This document shows, piece after piece, positions 43,172-55,356 of a DNA stretch of 64,000 nucleotides. Position 1 is the stretch's first letter. Each line of letters opens with the position of its first letter. A program made the translations under genes and the position numbers. Under the pieces are notes generated by a model, which saw only the letters and a program-made list of their open reading frames with translations, searched no databases and was not told the origin of the DNA. The stretch lies in NCBI GenBank assembly GCA_030435675.1, contig CM059623.1:10194012-10258011 (forward strand), written 5' to 3'. Source of the DNA: Steinernema hermaphroditum. Taxonomy: Eukaryota; Nematoda; Chromadorea; Rhabditida; Steinernematidae.

Positions 43172-43566
43172 ATGTCCACCTCGGGAAACGCGGGCCCTAG
43201 CAGGCGCCTTCGCTTCGCGCTCGCGGTCTTCACTGTCGCCTTCGCTACAGTAACCGTCTTCACCGTCTTCAACCACGCCGTGCTTATGACTCTCTGGGCG
43301 AGGAAGCGGGAGGAGTGCTTCCTCATAAGTCTGATGCTCGCGGTGCTCCTAGCTGCGCAGTTTGTCGTATATGGCATCGCCTGTCTCGTCGTCATCCAAA
43401 TGGAAAAGAGAGAAGCCGCCGTTGTTGTGGTAGGAGATGAGGTTGGAGCGTATTGTAGCTTCGCTTTTAGGATCTTCGCCAACCTAAGTGCAAGGTGTAC
43501 TCCGTTAACTACGACGACATCGAGTTGAACATTGAGGAGGCTGACTCAATTCTTATGGACCAGTGA
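43172..43566 (+). CDS. Two-TM membrane protein with acidic tail
   Basis: Two exons (43172-43429, 43471-43566) with a 41-nt GTAGGA-TTTTAG intron encode 117 aa. TM1 ALAVFTVAFATVTVFTVFNH, TM2 FLISLMLAVLLAAQFVVYGI, then a cytosolic tail ending DDIELNIEEADSILMDQ. AATAAA occurs about 100 bp past the stop. The tail resembles that proposed for the neighbour at 41882-42351, which lies about 820 bp away in the opposite orientation, so they may be divergent paralogues. Confidence 0.7.
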
Positions 43567-45692
43567 TGTCTCGATTCACCATAGCAACGAAATACTTGCA
43601 TCCATGAAATCAAGTGAATTTCAACGTCCAATTGTCTTCTGGACGATGTTTATGTGTTTAATAAATCAGGTGTTAATGATATAGGATAGATGACGTTTAT
43701 TTTTGGCTTATTCTAAGGCGATTATATACGATGATCTACGATCAGATGAGGCGGATAAGATCCTTCCGAGAAACATCTAAACAAACAGTGAAACACTGCG
43801 ATAGGCTACGAAAGAAAGAGTCAAAGTCACGTAATGTTGGCCTTAATGTAGCCCTGAAATTTATAAAACATTTCTATGTTTCCCTCTTCTGATTTGACCA
43901 TCTCTTCTCGGAAGATTATTGAGTTGCCCTTTGTCAGACTTGCCCTTTGGGTTGTCTAAACAGTTTCCAAAGGTCTTTCTCTTAGATGAGACCAACTGAT
44001 ACATCAATCGTGTTCCATCGCATCTCCGCAGAAAGGAAAAAGATGAGGCAATGTGTCGAACAAACCCTGCATACGATAGCCGCGAAGGCAACGAAAAACA
44101 TCTTATTACGTTTTCAAACCACGCTGAGCACTTACGCACGGCGAAAACAAAAGCAGTCGCCGGTCGTTTCTTTGAGACAACCCACAAGCACTAGCTACGG
44201 TATGTTGATGCGCGTATGCACTCGCAATTTTCGCGTTCCAATTCGATTTTATTCACGAAAGCCAGCATTAAATACTCCTCATAACTGTGCAGGTCCGGAG
44301 AGATGGGTCCGGAAGTTGCGTCTTTGCTGGTAGTGTCCTCAAAGTGTCCTTAAGTTATGAACAAAGGTCCTCGGAATCGGCACTTAGCGGAAAAGAACGT
44401 GGTCTTTGAAACGTTGTGCCTTTCCTAACCGACGTTTATCCGGCGTCGTTCTCCGAAACATTCATCAAAAGGTCGAATTAGCGCTATTCCCGTGGTCATT
44501 TCGAAGTGAATTCAAATCAATTTGATATCCAAAGGTTGCCAATCATAAAACCGTCTTGGCTACCCGCACACGGCGCAATATTTGAAAACAACGCTTGGGC
44601 AACTTTCACACGACTGCGACGTGCATTCGAAAACGCGCGGTCGACAACACGCAAGACGTGCTGTTTATAGCCTTTCGATCGGTTGGGAAACCAATAATTT
44701 TTTAAAATTCGAAGTAGCGCCAATTTTTTGTTGTTCACAGAGGACGACTGTCCCAGGATGCTTAGAATTAGGCAATCTTTGATCACTATGCATCTTGGGA
44801 CGTTTGAGTGCTATCTACTGGAATCTACCCGAGTGATCGGAATGGCTTAACTAGCTTCATTATAAGACGTTAGTCGCCAATGTATATGCAGTTTAAAGCT
44901 ATTGGCCAAATCCAAAAGTAGGCAACAAAAAAAGCATATTTTACAAACGACAAGACTTTTAGAATGTACTCGTGCCCTGCAAATTAAGGACACACGATCT
45001 TCGATCCCTACCATGAACACTTTAAAAATAACTTGTGACCTCATAGAGGTTGCAGATGACGACGAGTCTCCCAAAGAGTCGCCGATCTGATCTTCGATGC
45101 TTAAGCTCCCTCTCTTCCCTATCTGTAACATCTTTGTTTCCTAAACAAAGAAACATTCGGTGCCCGCGGCCCGTCGGCCGATCTCCGACTTCCTCCGCCC
45201 TGTCGGCGCTCAGTTGACCATCGCCGAGCCTGTCAACAATCTGCATAAAAGGCGCGCAGGACCCGGAGGAGGTCGGTTTGTAGGGCGCATGTTCACTGCT
45301 TCGGGCAGCTGTCCTGCTTTGGGCGCTTGGGACATGTTCCCTACTTCGGGCACCTGGCCTGTGGCAGGTGCTTTTTCCCTTTTTGTCACTATCTTGTGCT
45401 TTTTGCCGCTTTTCGCGTGGCGGAGTTGGGCTGACTCATTGCTCAAGTTTGAGTCACCTATAGTGGCGCTTTGTGAAAAAGCTTCATCAAGATCCAAAGA
45501 TTAGGACTCTTCTACTTCCTTCACAATTAAAATCAATGTCACAAGGCGGTTTCGTGACCGCCCTGTTGCTGCGGCCTCTCTGCCTACCTGCCCTCACTCG
45601 CGCCTTTCCTCCTCGAATCGTTTGCCTCTCCCCTCTTAATTCCAGTCATTTAAGCCTCGCTTCTTATCCCTCGACACGATCCTCTTTAGAAG
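43567..45692. other. Intergenic, no recognisable gene
   Basis: Two kilobases with scattered frames up to 115 codons and no domain. At 45285-45370 a short imperfect tandem is visible (CTTCGGGCAGCTGTCCT, CTTTGGGCGCTTGGGA, CTTCGGGCACCTGGCCT), each about 25-30 bp. No terminal repeats were noticed. Confidence 0.45.
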
Positions 45693-46031
45693 ATGAGCGA
45701 TTTCGACACAATCGTCCCCGATAATTCGACGCTTCGCTCGACGATGTCTCCCCGTGAGATTCAAATGATGGCTCAGGAGCACGTGAAGAAGCAGATCCTC
45801 GTCGCCGGAGGCCTCATCCTCTTCTTCGTCTTCATCCTCGTCGTCCTCAGTGCCTACATCGAGGGGAAGCGCTGCTGCAAGGAGCGCCGCGAGAAGCTGG
45901 CGCAGACACAGAACGTCGAGATGAACAATCTCCTTTTGAAGTGAGTGTCTTTTCTTAAATGAGAATGCTGTAGTCGATGTGTTAGGGACGCAGAAGCCGG
46001 TGGCACACCAAAGGGAATCGAGAAGCAGTGA
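45693..46031 (+). CDS. Small single-TM protein
   Basis: Two exons (45693-45940, 45986-46031) with a GTGAGT-GTTAG intron encode 97 aa: a polar N-terminus (MSDFDTIVPDNSTLR), a TM segment around residues 36-55 (ILVAGGLILFFVFILVVLSA) and a basic then polar cytosolic tail (GKRCCKERREKLAQTQ ... KGIEKQ). AATAAA occurs about 95 bp downstream. No recognised family. The frame and splice phase agree well. Confidence 0.7.
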
Positions 46032-47619
46032 CCTCAGCGCCGCAGACACATCGATGCTTATGCCCCTCATGACTTCAAGTGTCACCGTTCAATCGGTGTT
46101 TAAACGTTTAATTGTTCTTCTTCTAAATAAACCTATTTTTCTGTGCAACAGTTATCTTTGTACTTGGGAATAAGATATCTAAATAAGACTGTCTTGGAAC
46201 AAATATACAAAACACGTACATTGTGTTCATTGCTTTGTAACATTTGTAATTCCGGAAAGGTTGATTGTGTAAATGTGGTTAGTTAATAAAGTCGCCTAAT
46301 AAAACATGAGTTTTTTCATCGATGTCTTGGACGAGGAAGGCAATGTTACGGTGGACAAACTGAACAGTCTTCGATCCCTACACATAAACACTTATCCATG
46401 GCCGGTGTAGTCTAAAGGCCAACAGAGGACTTCGATACGTTTCGCATTAAGGGATTTTGAAGCGTTGAAGATGAAGAAGCCGAACCCGCTCTATGATGTG
46501 GCACAGCGTTCGAATAGCAGAGCGGCTGGTGACACAAATTTAGCCTTTGTGCGATTCTTCGGCTTGAGGGGTGGTGCGGCTGGTCGGACGATTTTCTTTG
46601 GGAGCCTCCACTGCAGCCATAACGGATTGGAACGGGGCGATGAGAGCGTCAGCAACGGCCGCTTAACTCAATTCATTTCTGAGATAACGAGTGGAAAACC
46701 GGAAAGATCGCCATCGATAGTCGTTTTCTTGGGGAGGATACACTAATGACAGTCCGCGCTCGATTTCATAATGGGCAAATTGCTTTGGATTCAAGTCATC
46801 CAGAACTCACAGACAACGCTAAAAGAACAAAAGTAGGACGATCAATGAAATGAGGGATTAACTGTGACTCTCTATGAGATGGGAGACAAAGAAGTCGCCG
46901 TGCCACATTTAAGCATTCTACACTTGAGCTATGTATCTTCATTGCCACTTCCTCGGAACGCGCCATGAGGAAATGGACGGGTTTACTTGTAGATGTAGGA
47001 AGAAGATGCTCGCGAAATCACATGCCGACTTTCAAATGTTTTCGGTCGAATGAACCTTCCGAGTTTCTAATGCTCATGAGCCAATTAGTCCTTTCAAAGA
47101 GATCCTCCACTGCTAAAGCGCTGCCTTTTGAACGTTAGATTGTGATGAAACCCTGACTAGCTCTACCTTCCGCTTTGTTCAAAGTCTTTTTTATACTTTA
47201 GCCTCGATCTCTTTGGCACCGGGAAAAGACTCAACCGTCTGAGGGGATTCCCACACTTCTGTGTGAACGCCCGGAACTCACGTACCTCCGGCGTTCGCCA
47301 CAATATCCCATTTTGTGCTTGCCGAATACTTTTTTTGTGTGTCCCTTTTTGTCATCCCTGCGGACTCTGTAGTGCCTTCTATCGCGTCACTTCACTTCTA
47401 TACCTATACGTTCACGTCCACACGATTTCCGATAATTTCTTTTGCCGTCTTCTAATTAGATAAAAGAAAGCGCTCTGCAACACGGAAACAGTGTACATAG
47501 AGTTCTAGTTTGTTAGGTTACTCAAGTCGTCCATTTTGGTTCCAGGTTGAGTCAAAAGATTCCCGCTTCATCAGTTTTCGGAGTTCATCTGCTCAATTCA
47601 ATCGACCAAGAACGCAACG
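46032..47619. other. Intergenic, no recognisable gene
   Basis: 1.6 kb without a supported gene. A 35-codon frame at about 46304 (MSFFIDVLDEEGNVTVDK) and a 93-codon frame at 46465-46746 have no domain. A TTCCAG acceptor at about 47545 precedes the next gene's ATG by about 75 bp. Confidence 0.45.
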
Positions 47620-48073
47620 ATGGCCGCAATACTACCATACCCAGGGTACGAAATACCGGTTTCCAAGCCGGAATTGGAACCAGGCGCCCCCGCGCCGTCG
47701 ATCGAACTCTCGACCACCACGATCTTCGTCATCTGCGCCTCGATAGTCGTCGCGATTGCTACGATCGCAGTCGCATTCGTCTGCCTGCGCCGCAGGGCCA
47801 GGGCCGCAGTCCAGCAGCAGGCCCGCGCAGTTCCGGTACCGAGGTACCAGAACTATATGGTGGACAGAACCACCGACATCAACTACATGTAAGGTCCTTC
47901 CCCTAGCGACTGAGATAATGACTGAGAGTTTCAGCGACGCCGAGGACCGGATGCCCAACCACCCCGAGCGATTCAAAGCCGCCACGCGAACGGTGGTCAA
48001 GCCCCTGCCCCGACTCCCGCCGATGACCATGGCACCAGAGGACCTCGTGCGGCATCCGCATCAAGTGGCTTAG
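47620..48073 (+). CDS. Single-TM protein with Pro-rich tail
   Basis: Two exons (47620-47888, 47935-48073) with a GTAAGG-TTTCAG intron encode 135 aa. A Pro-rich extracellular or N-terminal part (MAAILPYPGYEIPVSKPELE) precedes a TM at about residues 32-54 (TTIFVICASIVVAIATIAVA) and a basic, then Pro-rich cytosolic part (RRRARAAVQQQ; VVKPLPRLPPMTMAPEDL) that could bind SH3 or WW modules. Function unknown; the splice phase is exact. Confidence 0.72.
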
Positions 48074-48625
48074 GAAAAGTGCCTTTTTATTTATTTTTAA
48101 TTTATTTATTATTTTGTTTATGTTAATAAATACTGTTGATAACAAAATGAAAGCACTCATGTTTTGGTCACATCCAGAAATGCAACTATTTCATTCCATA
48201 GCTCAACGAAGAGGGTGTACGGTAACCTCACTCAACTCAAAAACATCTGTCTCCACTAGCTACAAGTCATTGTTTTCTCCCTTTTCGGCATTTCTAGCTT
48301 CAGGTTATGACGTCACTCGTGCGCGAAAACAATCCCTTAAAGTCTCGCTGCCCCACCCACTCTGATTGGAATTTGGACGCATTGCAGGAAGGAATTCGGT
48401 CCTGCAAAGTGGCATCGAGTAGAACCTCACTTCCGTGGGCTATCGAGTCTGCCTTTTGTTTTATTTTCTCTCTTCAGACCGCTCTGAATCTCACTCTGAC
48501 TGCCCTAACTATGACAGAGACGAGCACAAACTTTACGGCTAAATGTATGGAAAGTGTGTCCCTTTATTAACATATAAATCATTAAATTAACAGTGAATAA
48601 ATTAGGTCCTGCATGGCGTCAATGG
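48074..48625. other. Intergenic (convergent gene ends)
   Basis: 550 bp between the 3' ends of a + and a minus gene. AATAAA-type signals for both directions occur at about 48123-48130 and 48594-48600. One 87-codon frame (48307-48570) lacks support. Confidence 0.45.
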
Positions 48626-49332
48626 TTAATAGCGAATGCAGCCGGCCCACACGTTGTAGTGGATGGTTTGCGTGGAATTGTCCGCGCTTACAGGCACCTT
48701 CACCATGGTGCAGTACTCCTTCTCAGGACAGACGATGTCGGCGCACACTGAAGGACGAGATCTGGCTAGGAAAGGACTGAGAAAAACGTACACTGCTTCC
48801 AGCACTCGGTGCGCGTGACGCATTCGCCGTCGTCGTCTCGGACGAGTCCGTTCGTGCACTTGCAGTAGGGCTGAGTGTGCTCAACGAGCGTTTCGTTGAT
48901 GGGAAGAAGGTCGAAGATCTGAAGGGAAAGTCACATTGGCATATGGGACAAGAACAAAGATGCTTAGGGTCGGAGGCCTTAGAATACGGGTCTGTAAAAC
49001 ACAGAACAAGAAAGGGCGATATATACCGTTTTCAACTATGTTGATGGACATCCGATTCTTTATCCCCAAGTCCCAGATCACTATGTTCTAACAGATGGGA
49101 TTGTAAAGTCATAGTTTGACCAATAACAATGAACAATAAATCCAAAAAGGCAAACGTACTTCATTGTGGCAGGTCAGATTATGGGTAGCATCCGTGGTCA
49201 GAATCTCGTTCTTCGGACATTCAAGTCCGTAAGTAAGAACAGCGAAAACCTAAACGCAGAGACTTCTACTTAAAAGTGCACTTTGGAACTCACCGCAACA
49301 GAACCAACGACGATGGTGGCGAAGGATTTCAT
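48626..49332 (-). CDS. TIL-domain secreted protein (protease-inhibitor type)
   Basis: Four exons (49332-49294, 49249-49160, 48918-48792, 48747-48626) encode 125 aa. A signal peptide (MKSFATIVVGSVAVFAVLTYG) is split by intron 1. The TIL-like pattern is ECPKNEILTTD, LTCHNE, YCKCTNGLVRDDDGECVTRTEC, shown here in pieces; the GLVRDDDGECV block is diagnostic. TIL proteins usually inhibit serine proteases and are often secreted. The C-terminal half (ADIVCPEKEYCTMV ... YNVWAGCIRY) is a family-specific extension. Divergent to, and a paralogue of, the gene at 49716 with the same exon lengths for exons 1 and 2 (39 and 90 nt). Confidence 0.82.
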
Positions 49333-49715
49333 CGCGATCAAAAGATGTGAACCCAAAGAACGACTACACGTGTCCTCACACCCTCCAAGCGGCGACTTTT
49401 ATATTCTCCTGCGGAGTGTTGCGAACTGTTTGTCCACTCGTCGACAAAACAAAAACGCACGTGTTTCACATTTTCGTGTTTGCACGACGAGGTCACCAAA
49501 CACAAAGGTCACAGCTTCGAGTTCGCGTTGGAATTTTTTCTCCCCTGCACAAGTCGTGAATTCTCGCGTTTTACTTCCTAGCCCGAGCGCCAAGTGCGAT
49601 GTTTGTCTTTTGGGTTTGACCACTGGCGACTTTGTGCTGACGTGCAGCTATAAAGGGAACCGATGGCGCTGAGAACCCAGTGTCCTCACCTCGTGTCCCT
49701 CGACTTTCCAAAAAT
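49333..49715. promoter_or_regulatory. Shared promoter region of two divergent TIL genes
   Basis: The 383-bp gap separates two ATGs facing away from each other. A TATAAAGG string at about 49651 lies 60 bp before the + strand ATG, and its counterpart TATAAAAGT (read on the minus strand at about 49397-49405) lies about 65 bp before the minus ATG. Both are well placed as TATA boxes. Confidence 0.55.
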
Positions 49716-50343
49716 ATGTCTTCCTTTGCAAAGGTCCTCTTAGTCTTCGCCATGGTATGTTTCGTTTGCAGCTGCAAACGTTAAGTTCTCTCAATGGGTG
49801 GTCGAATTCTGCACAATAAACGCCAAAATTTTCTCGTTCTGGTTCGTTGCTTAATAATCCCTATTAATGCAGGTCCTTGGCTCAGCCCTCACCCGCGCTA
49901 CCTGTGGAGAAAACGAAATTCTCGCTGACGGAACGCAGTGGGAGCACTCATGCGAAACTGAGGTAATCGGCCTACCTTCCAGCGTCAGCCTCCATGCATC
50001 AATTCCTAGATTATCGACGACAATTTCAAAGCCGACGCCGGGAAATGCATCTGTGCGGAAGGACTCGTCCGCGGCAACGACGAAAAGTGTGTGACGAGAA
50101 AGGAATGTGAGAAGCAACGTAAGTTTCTCCTCAAAACAGCCTTGGTCAGTGGAGAATTTTTCAGTGTGCGATGCCCTCCGTGAGGCTCCCTTCGAGAGTG
50201 ACTCAAGTGAATCTCAGGAAAACAGCGAATTCCCTCAGTGCCGAGAGGGAGAGTCTTGTGCTGTCATCAAGGTTAAGATCGTCGGAAACTTCACCGAGCC
50301 CCCCAGCGCCGACCGTTGGAGTTTCGTCGCCGGATGCTTCTAG
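49716..50343 (+). CDS. TIL-domain secreted protein (protease-inhibitor type)
   Basis: Four exons (49716-49754, 49873-49962, 50010-50118, 50165-50343) encode 138 aa. Signal peptide MSSFAKVLLVFAMVLGSALT, split by intron 1. TIL-like blocks: TCGENEILADG, HSCETE, CICAEGLVRGNDEKCVTRKE. The C-terminal part is acidic (DSSESQENSEF) and ends SFVAGCF, parallel to VWAGCIRY in the paralogue. Start-to-start distance to the minus-strand paralogue is 383 bp, so they probably share a bidirectional promoter. AATAAA at about 50418. Confidence 0.82.
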
Positions 50344-50914
50344 GAAGCGAAAGACTTGTTAATGTGTTATTTATTTTCTGTTGTGTTCTCAGCTATTACC
50401 CTATTTTATAATATGTAATAAACATGACTAAGGGAAGCAGATAGATTGCGTCCCCCTCTGAATTGTCTTCTCACTGCATATATGAGATAGCTGGAGCATG
50501 CCAACACGAAAGCCTATCAGAAGAAGAGTCTATCAAATATGAAAATAGGTCTTCATGGATAGAAGGTTCGCTATGTAAACCATTCGGCCCTCTTTAGCGT
50601 CATAGTTGGGCTGGACATGCTGAAAGAGCTAGATGGTCGTATTGGGTTGAAAAATGGCACCTGTGGTTCAAACGGGAAAACGATGTGTGGGCGATGAACT
50701 GAGACTTCTAGAAGTTCGAAAATCATTCAGCAAGCGTTCCTTTTTGGAGTCATATGATGAGATCTGACACTGTGTCTTTGAGCATCATCCCTTGACTATT
50801 TTTCCTGAAACGCCTATAGGTTCAAAAATCATAACTGAAACATTCTCAGAATGCGCCAAAGCATACTTGCCGAACAGAGTACATCCAATATGTGCACAAT
50901 CTTTATCAGAAACA

Positions 50915-52144
50915 TCATTTTGCATAGAACATTAGTTTACGACTGCTGACATCATCCAATGCACAAACTACTCTATCCAACATTTCTTCAAGCTCCTTGG
51001 CGGTATAACTGCTTTCTAGAAGTCTCACCACGAATATCATATGGGCACACTGATAAGGAATCGTTTCTAGGACCAGGATTCTTAAGGTCTCCATTGAAAA
51101 TTCTGGATTCTGGAGAGATGCGTAGTAGTGCAAAAGAACGTCTTCTGTATGGGCTCGGCGAATGGAAGCCGAAGTGCATAAAACGAGAATTCTCGAAAGG
51201 TCGAAGGCCAAATTTCCGACAAAAAATCCCTGCCAGTCTAGAAAGGCTCCTACTTCGGCGGGATTCTTATTCTTCCAAAGGATGTTGTTTGACCAAAGGT
51301 CACCATGGACAGGAACTCTCGGAGTGCCAAAGGTTTCGCTCAGGTTAGCAGAGGAGTATCGATGAAAATTGGGATCCTTAAGAAGTTCAATCAGTGAGCC
51401 GAGCTTCTTCTCGAACATTTCGGGATGTTCCTCGCAAAGCTCGGCCACCTTTGCGGCAAAGAGTTCAGTCCGGAATTCGATGCATTTGTCCAAAACAGCG
51501 AAGTTCTTCGAAAGCATGTCCCGTTCATCAGCCGGCAAAGAGAGAAAAGAGTTGTGCAAGTCGGCTAAGTGGCCAGCTATAGCTCGAAGTTGGTCCAGAT
51601 TCAACCCATCACTGACGGACTGAATGTGGCAACTCTTGGAGAGATCTTCCATCAGGAGACCACCAGATTCTTCCCCAGAAACCCACAGTATGGTTTTGTA
51701 GATGCGGGGCAACGGAATGGTAAGGTGGCGAAGGAAGGCTTGATAGAATTCGATCTCTCTATTGAAGTACTCCGAATTTGCATCCTGAAAGAGGACCGTC
51801 ACTTAAGAAACTCACCGAGTTCTACCTGAACAACTCCGTGAAACGCCTCCTCGATGAGCTTCGCGTCGGGTACTTTGAAAATAACGGAATATTCCGTTCC
51901 AGAACGGAGAGAAGTACAAATCCTCAGAATCTGAGAGACGAATCCATTGCCTTCGTTGATGTTCGATACCGACACCTTAATCGTTTCTTAAAAGGCGTCG
52001 TAGTCTTTCAGTCGGTACCTCGGATATGTCCTTTTGACTGAAATCGATCGCGTTGCGCTCTTTCAGAACGTTCACAATCCATCCCAGAGAGTATGACGAT
52101 CCCTCGATGGGATATTCGTTCCATGAAGTAGTGGACGGAACCAT
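50915..52144 (-). CDS. CHK kinase-like protein (DUF1679/EcKinase), intact
   Basis: Three exons (52144-52019, 51975-51826, 51784-50915) encode 381 aa; an upstream in-frame Met at 52165 would add 7. Motifs: FKVPDAK (N-lobe), GLLMEDLS (hinge), VPVHGDLWSNNILW (catalytic loop) and GAFLDWQ (metal-binding Asp). All key residues are present, so a small-molecule kinase is expected. The last exon is 870 nt, exactly as in the gene at 53563 and 3 nt shorter than at 58700, so the three form one subfamily. The intron 1 acceptor is ATTAAG, weaker than usual. Substrate unknown. Confidence 0.9.
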
Positions 52145-53562
52145 GACGCACCAGGAGTCAAACACACTCGGTGCGATCGATATACTATCATAGATAGTGC
52201 ACAGACCGTCTTATCAGTAGTGCAACAGAAAGGCGGCACCGCTATGCAGACGAGTTATGCCGACGAACGATAGCATCATGATATCAGTATGTATGTGCGA
52301 ATAGGAAAAACAAGTTCCGATTGTTCCGACTGTTAATTGGCCACAGGTCGGCTAATCGGTATTTATTTATAAACAGGCTTTTGTGGGAAGTATATCGTAG
52401 AATTATCTCAAAGAAATGCGGCAGAACAGAACATTACAAATAAAATTACGGTGTTGTACAAGAAGTAGTTGAATTGCATTGAAAACGAAATTAATATATG
52501 TCGCGAAAAATAAGAATTTGTTTGTCATATAGTGTCAACTTCTTGCACAAACGCTCACGACGTCATTGAATAAAAGTCGTTCGATGAACACTAAACGTTA
52601 AATGAATGGGCGCACAACTTTTCTCTCGGTATACTACATTTTTCCTCGTTTTGAACTGAGCCTCTGGCGCAGCGAACAGCGAAAAAAAATGCTCAAACTG
52701 CTCTCGGCTAAATTTTGAGAGCCGTTGTGCCATTTCAACTTGGGAATATGGCATACTTTTTGTCCACAATTAATGTCGTTCTCATTTCCTCTATTTTCGT
52801 TATAAGTTCTAATTAATGTCATCTAATTTCGCCACATTTACTCCCAGGGCATAATCGTGTATTCTGACGATCGACAACTTGGACACCTGACTCCTACCCA
52901 CGAAGTGGGCTCAAGTAGTGCACAACGATGGTGAATACATGCATTAAAACTATCGCATTTATAATGAAAAAGGTGATTGAAATTATTTGTCACGCAAGTT
53001 TTGTAACGGAATTGTAATTTTAATTCGAACACCTTATAGTTACAAAATTAGTACGCTACCGTATGCCGTGAAGCAAAACATCTATTTTTCTTTGTTTGAG
53101 AAAGTACTTAATTTTGGACAAATACTTGACGCAAACACTTTTTTGTAATAGTAATTGTAGGACAGCCCAATACATAACATCAGGATTATAATACTCCAAA
53201 GAATTTTGCGGAGAAATTAACCGTCAGAAAAATAATTATCAATTCAGTGATATCAGCAGGCACTAAAAAGCGTTAATGGTGTAGTTATGAATGGAAGGAG
53301 TAGATGGTACTTATCAGCACATCCTTATTACACAGAAAATAACTCTTTCAGGTCACAAATACAATTTTTGCTTAGTTTTATTTATCGTCTCGCGACCCCG
53401 TTTGCTCCTCCCGCACGGTAACACCCGTACAACACTGCTTTCGCCGAAAGAGTTATTTGGATTAGTGGTTACTATTAGGCTTCCAGAGCTTCCCCCTCAT
53501 GTACGAAAATTTATGTAATTGTTAATCTTCAACTTTTTAATTAATCCCGGACAGATATTTAT
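52145..53562. other. Intergenic, AT-rich, no recognisable gene
   Basis: 1.4 kb of AT-rich sequence between two same-strand CHK genes. Only short frames (up to 75 codons) are present, with no domain. A small palindromic CGATCGATATACTATCATAGATAG-like area lies near 52170-52190. No clear transposon ends were found. Confidence 0.45.
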
Positions 53563-54821
53563 TCACTTTTTTTTATACACAATTTCATAATCTTGAATAT
53601 CATCGAATGCCGCAGCGCTGCGATGCAACATTTCCTCCAGCTCATCCTCGCTGAGCCGAGATTCAAGGAGTTGTATCGTGAACAACATATGCGCACACTG
53701 ATATGGAACTGTTTCGTTGTAGGCCTGCATTACTTGCGATTTGGAAAAACCAAAGTTTTCCAGCTTCCTGTAATACTGGGCGATGACCAGATCCGTATTC
53801 TCACGGCGAACTGAGGCGCTGGTGCAAAGAACCAGAATTCTCGAAAGGTCGAACGTCAAACTGCCGACGCAGAATCCCTGCCAGTCCAGGACAGCCCCGA
53901 CTTTTGTGGGATCCGAGTTCATCCAGAGGATGTTGTTCGACCAGAGGTCTCCGTGTGTGATGACTCTTGGAAGGCCGAAGGCTTCGCTCACTGAAGCAGC
54001 AGTGTAGTAGTGATATACGGGATCCTTGAGGATGTCCAAAAATTTGTTGAGACGATTCCCGATAACAGCTTTGTATTTCCTCGCGATCTCCGCAGCTCTG
54101 TCGATAACTACGGTAACTTGAAAGTCCATACATCCCCCATTTGGTGGAAAGTCGTCTTCAAAAGTTCTCCTTCGATCTTCAGGCAGTTTCAAGAAGCTGT
54201 TGTGGAGATCGGCCAGATGCTCGGCAATGTTGAGAAGCTGCTCCAGAGTCAGACCCTTGCTCACATTCTGAATCGTGCAGGCATCAGAGAGGTCCTCCAT
54301 TAGAATGGCACCGGCTGCCTCGCCGGGGACCCATTTGACCATTTCGTAGATTTTGGGAAGCGGGATGGACAGATGAGGCAGAAAACTCTGGTAGAATCTG
54401 ATTTCTTGATTAAAATAGTTGACGTGAACGGCCTGAAATCAAACACGTGAAACTGAATCGAAGCTCACTGTTTACGTTGACTTCTCCACCAAAGGACTGG
54501 GATATCAGGTCGGCATCTGGGATCTTCAAGACGATGGAATATCTCTGCTGATCTTTGAAGTTCAGAACCACGCGCAGGATTTGAGTGACAAAACCATTGC
54601 CGTCATTTATGTTCGATTGCGCTACCTGTATAGATATGCCGATTAAATCAATCTGTGACACTTACATCGACGAGATCTCTTCCATCCAGGGCATATCCAT
54701 TCTTCTCCAACGCCTTGAGAATCCATTCGACAGTGTATGGAGACCCAGAAATACACATTTGCCTCCATTCATTGGAGGTAGTCGTAGAGGTGGGAATCGA
54801 TCCAATAACCGCAGTGATCAT
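53563..54821 (-). CDS. CHK kinase-like protein (DUF1679/EcKinase), intact
   Basis: Three exons (54821-54666, 54625-54476, 54432-53563) encode 391 aa. Motifs: IVLKIPDAD, GAILMEDLSDAC, VITHGDLWSNNILW and GAVLDWQGF, all intact. Exons 2 and 3 (150 and 870 nt) equal those of the gene at 50915. The C-terminus ends DYEIVYKKK. The start at 54821 gives a first exon close to that of the paralogue at 58700 (156 against 153 nt). Predicted cytosolic small-molecule kinase of unknown substrate. Confidence 0.9.
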
Positions 54822-55356
54822 TTTGTCGAAATGACTCAAATGAGAAGATGTTATGGCGGCACTCACTGATAACCGACAAAATATTTTTGTTTCATTGCTG
54901 GTTTCTGTGTAAACACCGGTCCATGTAAACAGAAGTCGTCGAAAGCGAAACAGAACGATGTGACTCAAAGAAGATGTTTAATGTTGCACACTTTAGTGTA
55001 TGGAACATGTCCCACTCTGATCTGGATTTTATGGCGCCGTAGTGGATGGCACTTTTGGACGTGAGGTGATGTTTGTGTGATCTTCGTGCTGCTGACGAAG
55101 ATCTGTTTATTTCCGGATAATGGATTGCGGAGTCCAGGACTATAGGCAGTCAAAGTGCATCTGTAACACCACAGTTCCACCGCCACGCCAAAAAAAAACC
55201 GCTCGGACGCTCCGATTCCGATGAAATGTGAGATTTCAATTTCAATTTGTGCAGTAAACGAGCCGGTGCTATTCTCTGACTTTTCCTATTTATCGACGGA
55301 TGTGAAATAAATACAAACGGCGAATTTACAAGCAGGCGTGAGATCTTGCCTCGAAC

